64,000 nt of DNA from Chloracidobacterium sp. (GTDB lineage: Bacteria; Acidobacteriota; Blastocatellia; Chloracidobacteriales; Chloracidobacteriaceae). This document shows positions 44,144-53,287 of this stretch, piece after piece. Where the stretch lies: the NCBI GenBank assembly GCA_025057975.1, contig JANWUV010000003.1, positions 62,001 to 126,000 on the forward strand, given 5' to 3'. Each line of letters opens with the position of its first letter. The stretch's first letter is position 1. Under the pieces are notes generated by a model. That model was not told the DNA's origin and searched no databases. It worked only from the letters and a program-made list of their open reading frames with translations. The position numbers and the translations under genes are program-made.

Positions 44144-44534
44144 AAACAGTCGTCCCGTCCCAGTGTATTATCGTCCGGCGCGGGTTGTCTCGCTTCGCGT
44201 CGGATGCCTCATCGGTTGTTGACGGTAGAGCCGTGAGCCGTTCCCACCGGCTTCAAAGCGGCTTCTTCTCATTCCACGCCCGTCGGAATCAAACACCCTC
44301 GTTTGTCGTAAGACCCCAACCACTGCCCCTCAAGCAGGGTACGTCCGTGCTATGCTTCAAAGATTCCAAGGATACGGAGCCGCCTCCGCTATCCACAACC
44401 GCTCGTCCGCCGACCACTCCGCCACATACTGCTCGCAATTGCGCCGAAACCACAGCGCCTTCTCCGTCATGGCGCATAGCCTCTTTGGGACAGCGCGACG
44501 CCAGCCAGCCAACATAACGGGCGGACGACAGGGG
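44144..44534. other. Intergenic region between the aminotransferase gene and polA
   Basis: 391 bases with no tRNA, repeat or terminator that I can find. It contains one small coding candidate on the minus strand (44357-44470), described separately. A TAATAC is seen about 20 bases before polA on the minus strand but has no matching -35. Confidence 0.5.
44357..44470 (-). CDS. Possible 37-aa Trp-rich small protein
   Basis: A short frame between the aminotransferase gene and polA, in their direction. AAGAGG lies 9 bases before the ATG. The protein begins MTEKALWFRRNCEQYVAEWS and ends EAAPYPWNL; it has four Trp and two Tyr and a strong bias to G/C at third codon positions, more like a real peptide than chance. 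No family recognised. It could instead be the remnant of a longer gene. Confidence 0.35.
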   Translation of the reverse strand: MTEKALWFRRNCEQYVAEWSADERLWIAEAAPYPWNL

Positions 44535-45752
44535 TCACTGCCGGGCGAGATATTGCTGCAGAGCCTCTAACCCACGTTCAATGGCTTCCAGCGACAACGA
44601 ATAACTCAGGCGTAAGTGACCTTCGCCGGCGCAACCGAACGCCGTGCCTGGCACGGTCGCCACACGCGCTTCATTGAGCAGACGGAGGGCAATCTCGGCG
44701 CTCGTCCCGCCAAGGGAGGTGACATCCGGGAAGACGTAAAATGCGCCGTCCGGCACAGGACTGACAGGCAAGCCCAGTTCGTTGAGTCCGGCAATGAGCC
44801 GGTCGCGCCGCCGCCGATACGCCGCCCGCTGCTCCGCAAAGAAGCTTTCCGGTATGTCGCGCAACGCCGCCAACGCCGCCCACTGCGTCGGCGTACTCAC
44901 GCCATTTGTCGAGTAGAGAACGGAGGTTTTGATGCCCGTGATAAACGGCTCCGGCGCAACGGCGTAGCCGATGCGCCAGCCGGTCATCCCGTACGACTTC
45001 GACAGCGTATAAACTGAAATTGTCCGGGCGTACATCTCCGGCAGGGCGGCGATGGAAACATGCTCGCCGTCATAGACCAAATCTTCATAGGCTTCGTCTG
45101 ACACCACCACCAAATCGCGCCGCCGGGCGAACTCGGCGACGGCCTCCAAGTTGGCGCGAGTGAGCACTTGGCCCGTCGGATTGTTGGGGGTGTTGACGAG
45201 AATCGCGCGCGTGCGGGCTGTCAGCCGCGCCGCCAGCGCAGCCTCGACCCCCTCCGCAAGCATCCGCGCCGTCTCAACGCAAACCGCTCGCCCGCCCGTC
45301 ATGTGAATGAGGTCACGGGTAGGCGTCCAGTAGGGTGACAGCAACAAAACCTCATCCCCCGGATCAAGCAGCGCGTTGAACGCGCCGTACAAACCCTGCA
45401 TGCCGCCGACGGTGACAACCACATGCGACGGCTCGGCCGGGATGCCGTTTTTTCGGCGCAGCTTATCAACGATGGCCTCAATCAGCGGCGGGATGCCGCT
45501 TGACGGCGCATAGCGCGTTTTGTTCTCCGCTAGTGCGCGGCGCATCGCCGCTTTGATGGTTTCTGGAGTCTCGAAAAAAGGCTCACCTCCTTCAAACTGG
45601 TGTACCGTCTCGCCAGCTGCTTTGAGTTCCAAGACACGGTTGCGAATACGGACGATTTCTGAAAAGCCGACATCCGCAAAGCGCGCCGACAAGCGCAGAT
45701 TCGTTATCGCCGGGGAAGGCATGGGAGCTGACATCGTTTCTTGCCTCGACAC
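44535..45752 (-). CDS. Class I/II pyridoxal-phosphate aminotransferase (aspartate aminotransferase-like)
   Basis: 405 residues of fold type I. The PLP lysine is in YTLSKSYGMTGWRIGYA; NTPNNPTGQV and SDEAYEDLVYDG carry the cofactor-binding Asn, Asp and Tyr; the substrate Arg is in HLRLSYSLS. It resembles the AspC-gamma subfamily, but the amino acid specificity cannot be read from sequence. The start may be any of Met 1, 7 or 11; Met 1 is given. It is followed by a small ORF and polA. Confidence 0.9.
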   Translation of the reverse strand: MSRQETMSAPMPSPAITNLRLSARFADVGFSEIVRIRNRVLELKAAGETVHQFEGGEPFFETPETIKAAMRRALAENKTRYAPSSGIPPLIEAIVDKLRRKNGIPAEPSHVVVTVGGMQGLYGAFNALLDPGDEVLLLSPYWTPTRDLIHMTGGRAVCVETARMLAEGVEAALAARLTARTRAILVNTPNNPTGQVLTRANLEAVAEFARRRDLVVVSDEAYEDLVYDGEHVSIAALPEMYARTISVYTLSKSYGMTGWRIGYAVAPEPFITGIKTSVLYSTNGVSTPTQWAALAALRDIPESFFAEQRAAYRRRRDRLIAGLNELGLPVSPVPDGAFYVFPDVTSLGGTSAEIALRLLNEARVATVPGTAFGCAGEGHLRLSYSLSLEAIERGLEALQQYLARQ

Positions 45753-45840
45753 AGGGTGAGCTGTGTGTATGTTGCATCACGCTGGACGTGTGGCCAACCT
45801 TACGCTATCCCTACTGGTGACGCCAGCGAAAGGCTTCGGT

Positions 45841-45870
45841 GAAGCGCCGTCCAAGATATCTTGGCGCTTC
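45841..45870. repeat. 30-bp interrupted palindrome between divergent genes
   Basis: Core CCAAGATATCTTGG (45851-45864) is a perfect 14-base palindrome; it is flanked by GAAGCG (45841-45846, then CCGT) and CGCTTC (45865-45870). It lies between the aminotransferase gene and the zinc-ribbon/RDD gene in a 322-base divergent region that otherwise holds only one promoter. Confidence 0.55.
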
Positions 45871-45926
45871 GGAACCTGTGATCCTTCATTCCTTTCTGCT
45901 TTGAGAGCTAAGTTTTTACTTTCACT

Positions 45927-45955
45927 TTGACGCCCGGCGGGTGCTTTGTTAAAGT
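45927..45955 (+). promoter_or_regulatory. Sigma-70-type promoter for the zinc-ribbon/RDD gene
   Basis: TTGACG (45927-45932), exact 17-base spacer, TAAAGT (45950-45955). The ATG at 46075 is about 115 bases from the expected start point. Confidence 0.55.
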
Positions 45956-46074
45956 CGCGCGCTCAGAACCAGGGCACGTCGTTACCAAGGCATCGTTCGA
46001 CCAGGGAGTCACCGGCTGCCCGCACCGATGAGTCGTCGCAACGGTGCATGGGCGCGTTTTCCAACTGGAAAACC

Positions 46075-47277
46075 ATGATTTGCTCTGTTTGCGGGTATAT
46101 TCAGGCCGACAGTGAACGGGTTTGTCGGCGCTGCGGACATATCATTGCCGTTCGTCACGTTCCGGCGCGCATGGAAAGTAAACTGCCACCCACAAGTACG
46201 GAAGCGATAGGCGCAGGTGGGCCGTTTCCCCGTGAGGTGCAGTCGGTTGGCAATGTACCGGCTTGGCGGGCCGAGTTGAGCGCGCGCGTCCGGCAAGTCA
46301 AGGCCCGCCGGATGATGGAATCCGAGCTTGAAGCCGCCCGCCGTGACCAGCGCAGCGAGGGACAACACCGGCGGCGGGATGAACACCTGGCTTCAATCCC
46401 ACCGCTGGTTGACGACCTTGCGGCTGAGCCTTTGTCGGAAGCGGTTCACGCGAGCAAAGAGACGCCCCTTGACAATCTTGAAGCTGTTGAAAACCCACTG
46501 GTACGCGGCGCGCTGCAGCGTGTCCGCCGGGCGGCGGAGTCGCCCCGCCCGGTGACCTTTCCACCACGTCGCGTCAGCGCCGCCGCCCACGACACCCTGA
46601 CGTTGAACAGTTCGGCGGTGGTTGCGCCGCCGCCTGCTGCACCGCCAGTGGACATCGGTGAAATCGCCGGCGAACTAGACGCTGCGCTGGGGGACTTTGA
46701 TCTCCTGTTGAATCAACCACCAACACCAGCGACAACGCCAGCACCCGCTGCGCCGCCGTCTGCATCGCCGGTTGCTCAAGCAACGCCGGCCCCGTTAGCT
46801 TCCCCGGCGCCGACCCGCGTACTACGGCGAATTCGTCCGCTTGTTCGTGAGCGGGCGCTGGCTGGACTGATAGACGCAGCTGTTGTGGCGCTTTCGTGCC
46901 TACCACTGCTCTGCGTTGTGGTGGTGACGGGCGTGACGCTTGTGCATCCAGGTGTGGCGGCGATTTTGGCGTCGTCCGCCGCGCTTATTGCCGGCATGTA
47001 CCTGTTTGGGACGGTGACGGTCGCCGGACAGACGTTCGGGATGATGTACATGGGGCTGCGGGTAGTCAGCATCTACGAAGATCACGAACTGACAGCTGTC
47101 CAAGCGTTACTGCGCACAATCGGATGTGGCGTGTCTCTTCTGCCGCTGGGCGCAGGTTTTCTGTGGGTTCTCATTGACCGCAACCAGCGCGGTTGGCATG
47201 AATACGTTTCGGCGACGCAACTCGTCCGTGAGTGGTACGTCGAGCTACCGTCCGACGATAAACGGACGAGCGGGTAA
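46075..47277 (+). CDS. Zinc-ribbon and RDD-domain membrane protein
   Basis: 400 residues. A four-Cys zinc ribbon (C3, C6, C17, C20: CSVCGY and CRRCGH) opens the protein. A long charged, then Pro/Ala-rich low-complexity middle follows (about 30-290), then a C-terminal RDD domain with three membrane helices (RPLVRERALAGLIDAAVVAL, GQTFGMMYMGLRVV). The RDD domain's role is unclear; some members are thought to transport ions or small molecules. ATG 46075 is chosen because it starts just before the ribbon. The tRNA-Leu gene begins 4 bases after its stop. Confidence 0.8.
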   Translation: MICSVCGYIQADSERVCRRCGHIIAVRHVPARMESKLPPTSTEAIGAGGPFPREVQSVGNVPAWRAELSARVRQVKARRMMESELEAARRDQRSEGQHRRRDEHLASIPPLVDDLAAEPLSEAVHASKETPLDNLEAVENPLVRGALQRVRRAAESPRPVTFPPRRVSAAAHDTLTLNSSAVVAPPPAAPPVDIGEIAGELDAALGDFDLLLNQPPTPATTPAPAAPPSASPVAQATPAPLASPAPTRVLRRIRPLVRERALAGLIDAAVVALSCLPLLCVVVVTGVTLVHPGVAAILASSAALIAGMYLFGTVTVAGQTFGMMYMGLRVVSIYEDHELTAVQALLRTIGCGVSLLPLGAGFLWVLIDRNQRGWHEYVSATQLVREWYVELPSDDKRTSG

Positions 47278-47281
47278 GCGA

Positions 47282-47366
47282 GCCGGGGTGGCGGAATGGT
47301 AGACGCAACGGACTTAAAATCCGTTGCTCCGCAAGGGGCGTGCGGGTTCGAGTCCCGCCCTCGGCA
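47282..47366 (+). tRNA. tRNA-Leu (anticodon UAA)
   Basis: An 85-base class II tRNA. Acceptor GCCGGGG pairs with CCTCGGC (one G-U), discriminator A. The anticodon arm ACGGA-CTTAAAA-TCCGT gives UAA. A long variable arm (GCTCCGCAAGGGGC) and a T-arm GCGGG-TTCGAGT-CCCGC are present. CCA is not encoded (CTCC follows). It lies 4 bases after the RDD gene and 26 bases before lpxK, with no promoter of its own visible. Confidence 0.95.
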
Positions 47367-47392
47367 CTCCAAGCAAGGAGCGGACGCGATTC

Positions 47393-48538
47393 ATGCCGTG
47401 GCCGCTGTCGGCCGTCAATCCTGATACCCTGTCGCCCACGTTGCGGGCGGCGCTTTATGCACCGGCCAAACTCTACGAATTTGGCGTCCGCCTACGAATA
47501 GCGCTGTACGAAACGGCCTATCTCAAACCGAAGTCGTTGACGAAACCGGTCATCTCGGTCGGGAACATCACCGTTGGGGGAACGGGCAAAACCCCGCTGG
47601 TGGAATACATTGCGCGCTACCTGACGGACGAAGGTCACGAGACAGTTATTCTGACGCGCGGTTATGGGCGGCGTTCCACTGCACGCCTCGTCCTCAATGA
47701 CGGACAGCCGCCGCCGGACTGGGCGACGGCCGGCGATGAACCCCTGATGCTGGCGCGGCGGTTGCCTGATGTGAAGATTATCGTCGGCGCAGATCGCTAC
47801 GCCAACGGGCGATTCGCCGAAGCGACCTACGGCTGCGACGTGTTGGTGTTGGACGACGGCTTCCAACATCTTCAGCTCCAGCGCGATCTCAACATTCTAG
47901 TTCTGGACGCCACCGACCCGTTCGGTGACGGCGAACTGCTCCCCTTCGGTCGCCTGCGCGAACCGCTCTACGCCCTCAAGCGCGCGGACGCCGTCGTGGT
48001 GACGCGCTCGGACCGTACCTTCGACCAAGAGCACCTGCTGGGCGTCCTTGCCGCCTGCGACGTGACAGCGCCAGTGTTTTTCGCCTACCACGATATCGTC
48101 GGCGTCCACGAACTCGGAACCCGTCGCCCACAGGCGCAACGAACACTGGTTGGACAGCCAATCGGGGTGTTTTCTGCGCTGGGCAAGCCGGTTGTGTTCG
48201 AGGATGATCTGGCGAATCTGGGTGCGAATGTCGTCTTCACCAAACGCTTTCCCGACCATCATCCCTACACCGCGGCCGACATCGCCGCTTTGACGGCGGA
48301 AGCTAAAGCGGCCGGGGCAGAACGATTGGTGACGACCGAAAAAGATGCCGTCAAGGTCGAAGGTTTTGACTTCGGTGGTCTGCCGGTTTCCGTTGTGGAA
48401 ATCAAAACCCGATTTGAAGATGAAGTAGGCTTGAAAAGTCTACTGCTGCGAACGATTGTGAGGAAGAAGGGCAAGTACTACCGCAAGCCGTCGTCTGCGC
48501 CGCCAAGCGGCGCCGCGTCAACCCACGACAGGCGTTGA
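47393..48538 (+). CDS. lpxK: Tetraacyldisaccharide 4'-kinase (lipid A kinase)
   Basis: 381 residues. LpxK phosphorylates the 4' position of the lipid A precursor at the inner membrane. Diagnostic are KPVISVGNITVGGTGKTPLV (P-loop), ILTRGYGR, DVLVLDDGFQHLQLQRD and LLPFGRLREP. Length is slightly above the E. coli enzyme. ATG 47393 has AGGAG 12 bases upstream and begins MPWPLSAV; the frame upstream runs through the tRNA and is not coding. Its presence is good evidence for an LPS outer membrane. Confidence 0.94.
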   Translation: MPWPLSAVNPDTLSPTLRAALYAPAKLYEFGVRLRIALYETAYLKPKSLTKPVISVGNITVGGTGKTPLVEYIARYLTDEGHETVILTRGYGRRSTARLVLNDGQPPPDWATAGDEPLMLARRLPDVKIIVGADRYANGRFAEATYGCDVLVLDDGFQHLQLQRDLNILVLDATDPFGDGELLPFGRLREPLYALKRADAVVVTRSDRTFDQEHLLGVLAACDVTAPVFFAYHDIVGVHELGTRRPQAQRTLVGQPIGVFSALGKPVVFEDDLANLGANVVFTKRFPDHHPYTAADIAALTAEAKAAGAERLVTTEKDAVKVEGFDFGGLPVSVVEIKTRFEDEVGLKSLLLRTIVRKKGKYYRKPSSAPPSGAASTHDRR

Positions 48539-48548
48539 AGCACATCAG

Positions 48549-49355
48549 ATGTTCATTGTTCGTGCTCACCTACGGCGGATTTTTGAGGTGCCGGCCACTA
48601 TTGAGCAGTTGTGTGAGTTCTTCGCTGACCCACGCAGTTTTGCGCGGCACATGCCGATTATTGAACAGATTACGCCGGTCGCCGACAGCGACGACGTGAC
48701 GCGCTGGCGGTTCTGCGTCCGCGTACCGATTGTCGCGCCCATTACGTGGGAGTTTGTCATGTACCGGCGAGTCAATCCAGCGACTGGCGAGATCGCCTAC
48801 TCGGCCGCCGAAGGTTCACCGGACTTTTTTCAGTGCGACGTCCAGGTGCGCCCCAATCCGAACGGCGCGACGGACGCTGACGTACGGCTGTTTATGTGCG
48901 TTTGGCGGCCGCGCGCGCACGACATCCACCCGCTGGCTGGACTGTTTGGTGAACAGTGGATTGCGCGTGTCGTCACCGACCGGATGGACAAAATGGCCAC
49001 GGCCTTTGTCGCCAGCGGGCTGCGTGAAATTCAGGCCAAAGCCGAGGCACAGCGCGCCGCCGCGCTGCGCTTCGAAGCTGCGCCACCCTTGGAAGCTGCG
49101 CCGCCGACCACCCCCGTGGGCGTTACCGCTTCCGTCAGCGGCTGCAACGGCTTCCATCCGGCGCTCGGTTCGTCGCTGGTGTGTACCTGTGACGCCCAGC
49201 GTCAGCCGACGACGCCCAGTGCGTTGGCGTCGATGTCGGTTGTGGAATCTGAGCCGTCGGCGGCATCCGTCGCGGCGGGCGCAACGGAAGGTTTGTCGTC
49301 AAATCGCACGGAAAGCAGTTTTGAGACGCCCGGCTCTGGCATCGTGACGCCGTAA
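48549..49355 (+). CDS. SRPBCC/START-like protein with low-complexity tail
   Basis: 268 residues. The N-terminal 155 look like an SRPBCC (polyketide cyclase/START-like) ligand-binding fold: ATIEQLCEFFADPRSFARHM, then alternating strands and a long C-terminal helix (QWIARVVTDRMDKMATAF). The remaining 110 are Ala/Pro/Ser/Thr-rich with no fold I recognise. It starts 10 bases after lpxK. Its last 154 bases overlap the 3' end of smc on the opposite strand, so the tail may be constrained by, or an accident of, the smc sequence. Confidence 0.7.
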   Translation: MFIVRAHLRRIFEVPATIEQLCEFFADPRSFARHMPIIEQITPVADSDDVTRWRFCVRVPIVAPITWEFVMYRRVNPATGEIAYSAAEGSPDFFQCDVQVRPNPNGATDADVRLFMCVWRPRAHDIHPLAGLFGEQWIARVVTDRMDKMATAFVASGLREIQAKAEAQRAAALRFEAAPPLEAAPPTTPVGVTASVSGCNGFHPALGSSLVCTCDAQRQPTTPSALASMSVVESEPSAASVAAGATEGLSSNRTESSFETPGSGIVTP

Positions 49356-52300
49356 ATCGAGTCGGCGGCTTCCATGGTTCGTTTGTTGTGCGTCACGATG
49401 AGAAACTGCGTGTGCTGGCCCATGGCGCGGACCTTTTCCGTAAAGCGATCAATGTTGGCTTCGTCAAGCGGGGCGTCCACTTCATCGAGGACGCAAAACG
49501 GGCTCGGCCGATAGCGAAAGATAGCCAGAATAAGCGCTATCGCTGCCATCGCCTTCTCGCCGCCGGACAACAGTAGAACGGATTGCAACCGCTTGCCCGG
49601 CGGTTGAGCCACAATATCAATACCTGACTCTAGTGGGTCGTCCGGCTCAATCAGCAGCATTTCTCCGCGTCCGCCCCCGAACAACTCCTGAAAGGTTTCT
49701 GCAAAGTAGGCGTTGATGCGCTCAAAGGCCTCACGGAAGCGATGTTTTGTCCGGCGGCGAATTTCCTTCAGGGTTTCCTCCGTTGCGGCCAGTGATTCAA
49801 GAACGTCAGTCCGTTGCGCCGTTAGAAACTCGTAGCGTTGTTCAGCTTCAGCGAGTTCCTCCACGGCGAGCATGTTGATAGAGCCGAGCGCGGCAATCGC
49901 CTCTTTGAGCGCCGTGATAGTTTCTGCGAGCGTCGCTTCCGACGGTCCTTCGGCGGCGGGCGGTGGGAGGGTTTCAAGCGTGCAGCCCAGTTCGGCGTGG
50001 CAGTGACGAGCAAGGTAATCGAGTTCGGCGACGATTTTGGCAGCCTCCAGTTCGGCGACGGACAGCCGGTCGCGCACATCGCGTTCCGCCGCCTGTGCGC
50101 CCCGCAGTTCGGCTTCTAGACCGTCTAATGCATTGCGGCAGTTTGTGAGATTGGACTCAGCTGCGGCAACGGCGCAACGCGCCCGACCCAACGCCGTCTC
50201 CGCCGCCGCTTCTTGCGCCTGCACATCAGCGCGTGCCCGCCGAACGTCGGTGCGCCGCGTCTGGAGCGCGGTTTGTTCGAGTGTGAGCTGGGCGGAGGTC
50301 TGATCGAGTTCGCGCCATTCGCGCTCCAGACGACGTAGTTCGCTCTCCGCCGCCCGGCGGCGTTCCAGCAGGCTTGCAGCCTGCGCACGATGCTCCGCCA
50401 GCGTTTGCGCGGCGGCTTCGACCGCCGGGCGAAGCGTTGCTGCGCGCTGTTGTTCGGTCAGAACCGCTTGTTCTGCGGCTTCACGCTGGGCGACGGCTTC
50501 TGCGAGTTCTGCTTCTAGTTTCGTCCGACGGGCCGCAAGCTGTTCGGCTTCGGCGGCGAGTTGCCGCTGCTCGACGGCAATGACGGCGAGGTGCTGGTGG
50601 GCGCGCTCCACCTCGCGGCGGCGCTGGCCGAGTTCTACCGTTTGGGCGGCGCGTTCAGTTTCCAAACGGCGCAGTTCGGCGTCTAGCGCGGCATAGTTGG
50701 CCGCGACTGCTGTTCGCCGAACCTCCATCTGTTGCTGTTCCTGCATCAGGAGGGCGATGTCTTTCGCCAGCGCCACAGCCTCAGCTTTCAGGGCGCGGAT
50801 GTCGCGTTTGACGCGCAAGATGCTCTTCGCCGCACCGCCGCCGGCCGTCAGTCGGACGCCGCCGCTGACTTGCTCACCCGCCGGTGTAATCAGGCACGGT
50901 ACCGGCGCATCGGCGGCGGCCTCCAATGCAGCGTCAAGCGACGGCGCAAGGACGGCGTCGGCCAATTCCGGAAAGGCCTGCCGGAAAGCTGGCGCCAAAT
51001 GCTCCGGGACGCCCAGCACGTCCCATAGGCGCGTCGGAGGCGAAGTCGGTTTGGCGGCGGCCACACCGGATGTGCCGTCGGCCCCACCCTGCACGCCGGC
51101 GACAAGCAGCGTCACCCGTCCAACCTGAGCCTTCGTCAGCCACTCGGCCGCCGCGCGGGCAGACGCCGGTGTAGGGACAACGACCGCTTGCAGGGTGTCG
51201 CCCAAGACGTTTTCCACAAGCGACTCGTAGCCCTCCACAACCGTTAGGAAATCGGCCAGTGTGCCGAGCGGATGAAAACCGGCGATGTCATTTGCCCGCT
51301 CCAGCAGGGCGCGAACGGTCTCCGCATAGTAGGCGTGGCGGCGATCAAGCTCTTCAAGCGCTTGACGACGGTCTTCGGCGCGTTGCTGCGCCCGTCGCAT
51401 CTCGCTCAAGCGCTCCTGTAACCGTTTCTGGGTGGCGTCCATGGCGTCGAGTTCGGCCTGCGCAGCGTCGGCGTCGGCTTTGACGGCAGCCCAGCGTTGT
51501 TCAAGTTCAGTAAGACGCTGTTCCGCTGCCGCACATTCGGACTGTGCCTGTGCTTGGCGTTCCGTTGCGCGTTGCCGTTCCTGTTTGAGCGATTGCGACT
51601 GACGGGACAGGCGGGTGTCTGTTTCGGCAAGTTGCTCCGATTGATGCCGCAGGCGTTCGGCGCGCGTCAGATGGAGGAGGTGCCGGCGGCGGGCTTCCTC
51701 ATACGCACTTTCGGCCTCCCGCAGCGCCGTTCCCAGCTCGCGATGACGCGCTTCAGCGGACGCTAACTCACGCTCCTGCCGCGCCAGTTCATTCACCAGT
51801 TGGTCGTTGCCGGCTCTAGAGGCGTCCAGCGCCTTCTCGATGAGCCGTCGCCGCCGCTGCGTTTGCTCAAGTGCAGTGGCGAGTTCGGCGTCGCGCTCGT
51901 CAATGCGAACTAGTTCGGCTTCTAGGTTCGCTCCGGTGTGCCGTAAGCGGTCACGCTCAATTTCAGCGGCGGCGGCGGTCTGTCGCGCGGCGTTGAGGGT
52001 CTCTTCGGCCTGGCGGGCTGTTTCACGGGCGGCGGCGACGGCTTCCGTCAGACGGGCAAGTTCGGCTGCGAGCCGATCACGCTCGGCATAGAGCGCAGCG
52101 CAGGTCTCTGCCGCCGCGGACCGGCTTGCCTGCAATCGCGTCCACAGCAGCGCAAAGTATCGGCGCTGGGCGGCGCGGAGTTCCTCACGTAGGGCGACGA
52201 ACTTGCGCGACTTTTGCGCTTGGCGCTTGAGGTTGGCGATGGAACGCTCAATTTCGCCAATGAGGTCGTCCAGCCGTGCGAGATTTTGGCGGGTGGCTTC

Positions 52301-52987
52301 AAGCTTGAGTTCAGCTTGGTGACGCTTAGCCTTAAAGCGTCCGATGCCGGCGGCTTCTTCAATCAGCGCACGCCGATCCTGCGGCTTTAAGGAGAGCACT
52401 TGCCCAATGCGCCCCTGCTCAATGATGGCGTAGTGGGCGCGGCTCAAACCCGTCCCGCTGAAGAAGTCTTGAATGTCGCGCAGACGGCAGAGGCGACCAT
52501 TCATCAGATAATCGCTGTCGCCACTGCGGTAAAGCCGCCGGCTGATGGTGATTGTTTCACCCGCCAGCAAACGCGGTAGATGGAGCGGACGGCGACGGCG
52601 TGTTGCATCCGGCGCACGGTCGTCCTGTACGGCTTCGTCATGTGCGGCCTCGTTGGCGGCGGCCAGCGCGGCCGTTGGATCGTCGTCCGGGTCGGCGACG
52701 GGTCGCCCTTCGACCAAATCCTGCACCGCCGTCAACGTCAGCGAGACTTCGGCCATACCGAGCGGTTTCCGATTGCGTGTACCGTTGAAGATGACATCTT
52801 CCATCTTTCCGCCGCGCAGATTTTTGGCCGACTGTTCACCTAGCACCCAAGCAATGGCGTCCACGATGTTGCTTTTGCCGCAGCCGTTTGGGCCAACAAT
52901 AGCCGTGACGCCTTCGTGGAAGACAATCTGCGTAGCGTCGCAGAAACTTTTGAAGCCACGTAGTTCGAGCTTATTGAGGCGAAGCAT
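49202..52987 (-). CDS. smc: Chromosome segregation protein SMC
   Basis: 1261 residues. Condensin ATPase that organises the chromosome. N-terminal head: MLRLNKLELRGFKSFCD and Walker A GPNGCGKSN (33-41); two long coiled coils flank a hinge (about 525-690, GFHPLGTLADFL); C-terminal head has signature LLLSGGEKAMAAIALI and Walker B FCVLDEVDAPLD. An acidic/Ala-rich insert of about 50 residues sits in the N-terminal head (about 90-138). An extra 40-residue tail follows the C-terminal head and is encoded in the overlap with the SRPBCC gene. ATG 52987 is used, as the family N-terminus begins there. Confidence 0.95.
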   Translation of the reverse strand: MLRLNKLELRGFKSFCDATQIVFHEGVTAIVGPNGCGKSNIVDAIAWVLGEQSAKNLRGGKMEDVIFNGTRNRKPLGMAEVSLTLTAVQDLVEGRPVADPDDDPTAALAAANEAAHDEAVQDDRAPDATRRRRPLHLPRLLAGETITISRRLYRSGDSDYLMNGRLCRLRDIQDFFSGTGLSRAHYAIIEQGRIGQVLSLKPQDRRALIEEAAGIGRFKAKRHQAELKLEATRQNLARLDDLIGEIERSIANLKRQAQKSRKFVALREELRAAQRRYFALLWTRLQASRSAAAETCAALYAERDRLAAELARLTEAVAAARETARQAEETLNAARQTAAAAEIERDRLRHTGANLEAELVRIDERDAELATALEQTQRRRRLIEKALDASRAGNDQLVNELARQERELASAEARHRELGTALREAESAYEEARRRHLLHLTRAERLRHQSEQLAETDTRLSRQSQSLKQERQRATERQAQAQSECAAAEQRLTELEQRWAAVKADADAAQAELDAMDATQKRLQERLSEMRRAQQRAEDRRQALEELDRRHAYYAETVRALLERANDIAGFHPLGTLADFLTVVEGYESLVENVLGDTLQAVVVPTPASARAAAEWLTKAQVGRVTLLVAGVQGGADGTSGVAAAKPTSPPTRLWDVLGVPEHLAPAFRQAFPELADAVLAPSLDAALEAAADAPVPCLITPAGEQVSGGVRLTAGGGAAKSILRVKRDIRALKAEAVALAKDIALLMQEQQQMEVRRTAVAANYAALDAELRRLETERAAQTVELGQRRREVERAHQHLAVIAVEQRQLAAEAEQLAARRTKLEAELAEAVAQREAAEQAVLTEQQRAATLRPAVEAAAQTLAEHRAQAASLLERRRAAESELRRLEREWRELDQTSAQLTLEQTALQTRRTDVRRARADVQAQEAAAETALGRARCAVAAAESNLTNCRNALDGLEAELRGAQAAERDVRDRLSVAELEAAKIVAELDYLARHCHAELGCTLETLPPPAAEGPSEATLAETITALKEAIAALGSINMLAVEELAEAEQRYEFLTAQRTDVLESLAATEETLKEIRRRTKHRFREAFERINAYFAETFQELFGGGRGEMLLIEPDDPLESGIDIVAQPPGKRLQSVLLLSGGEKAMAAIALILAIFRYRPSPFCVLDEVDAPLDEANIDRFTEKVRAMGQHTQFLIVTHNKRTMEAADSIYGVTMPEPGVSKLLSVRFDDKPSVAPAATDAADGSDSTTDIDANALGVVG

Positions 52988-53130
52988 GGCGAAACGGTAT
53001 GCATGTAAGCGGGGAACTTGCGCCACCAAACGCAAGATATGCGCTCTTAAGCGACGACGGACACTAAAGGTTGCGGCGGCGGGCTGTCAATCACAGCCCA
53101 CTCGCCCACCGGGCCGCCTTCGCGACCGGC

Positions 53131-53159
53131 TTGGCGAAAACCAGCGCTCGGCGTATAGT
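53131..53159 (+). promoter_or_regulatory. Sigma-70-type promoter for tRNA-Glu
   Basis: TTGGCG (53131-53136), exact 17-base spacer, TATAGT (53154-53159); the tRNA begins 12 bases later. Confidence 0.7.
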
Positions 53160-53171
53160 TGCTACCTGTGG

Positions 53172-53248
<77 letters not shown>

Positions 53249-53287
53249 TCCATCCTCGCCGCCGCTCGCCTTCCCACAAAAGTTGGC

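Noticed and set aside
44185-44517. 110-codon plus-strand frame upstream of polA
   Set aside because: Pro/Thr/Ser/Arg-rich composition typical of a non-coding GC-rich frame, no ribosome-binding site.
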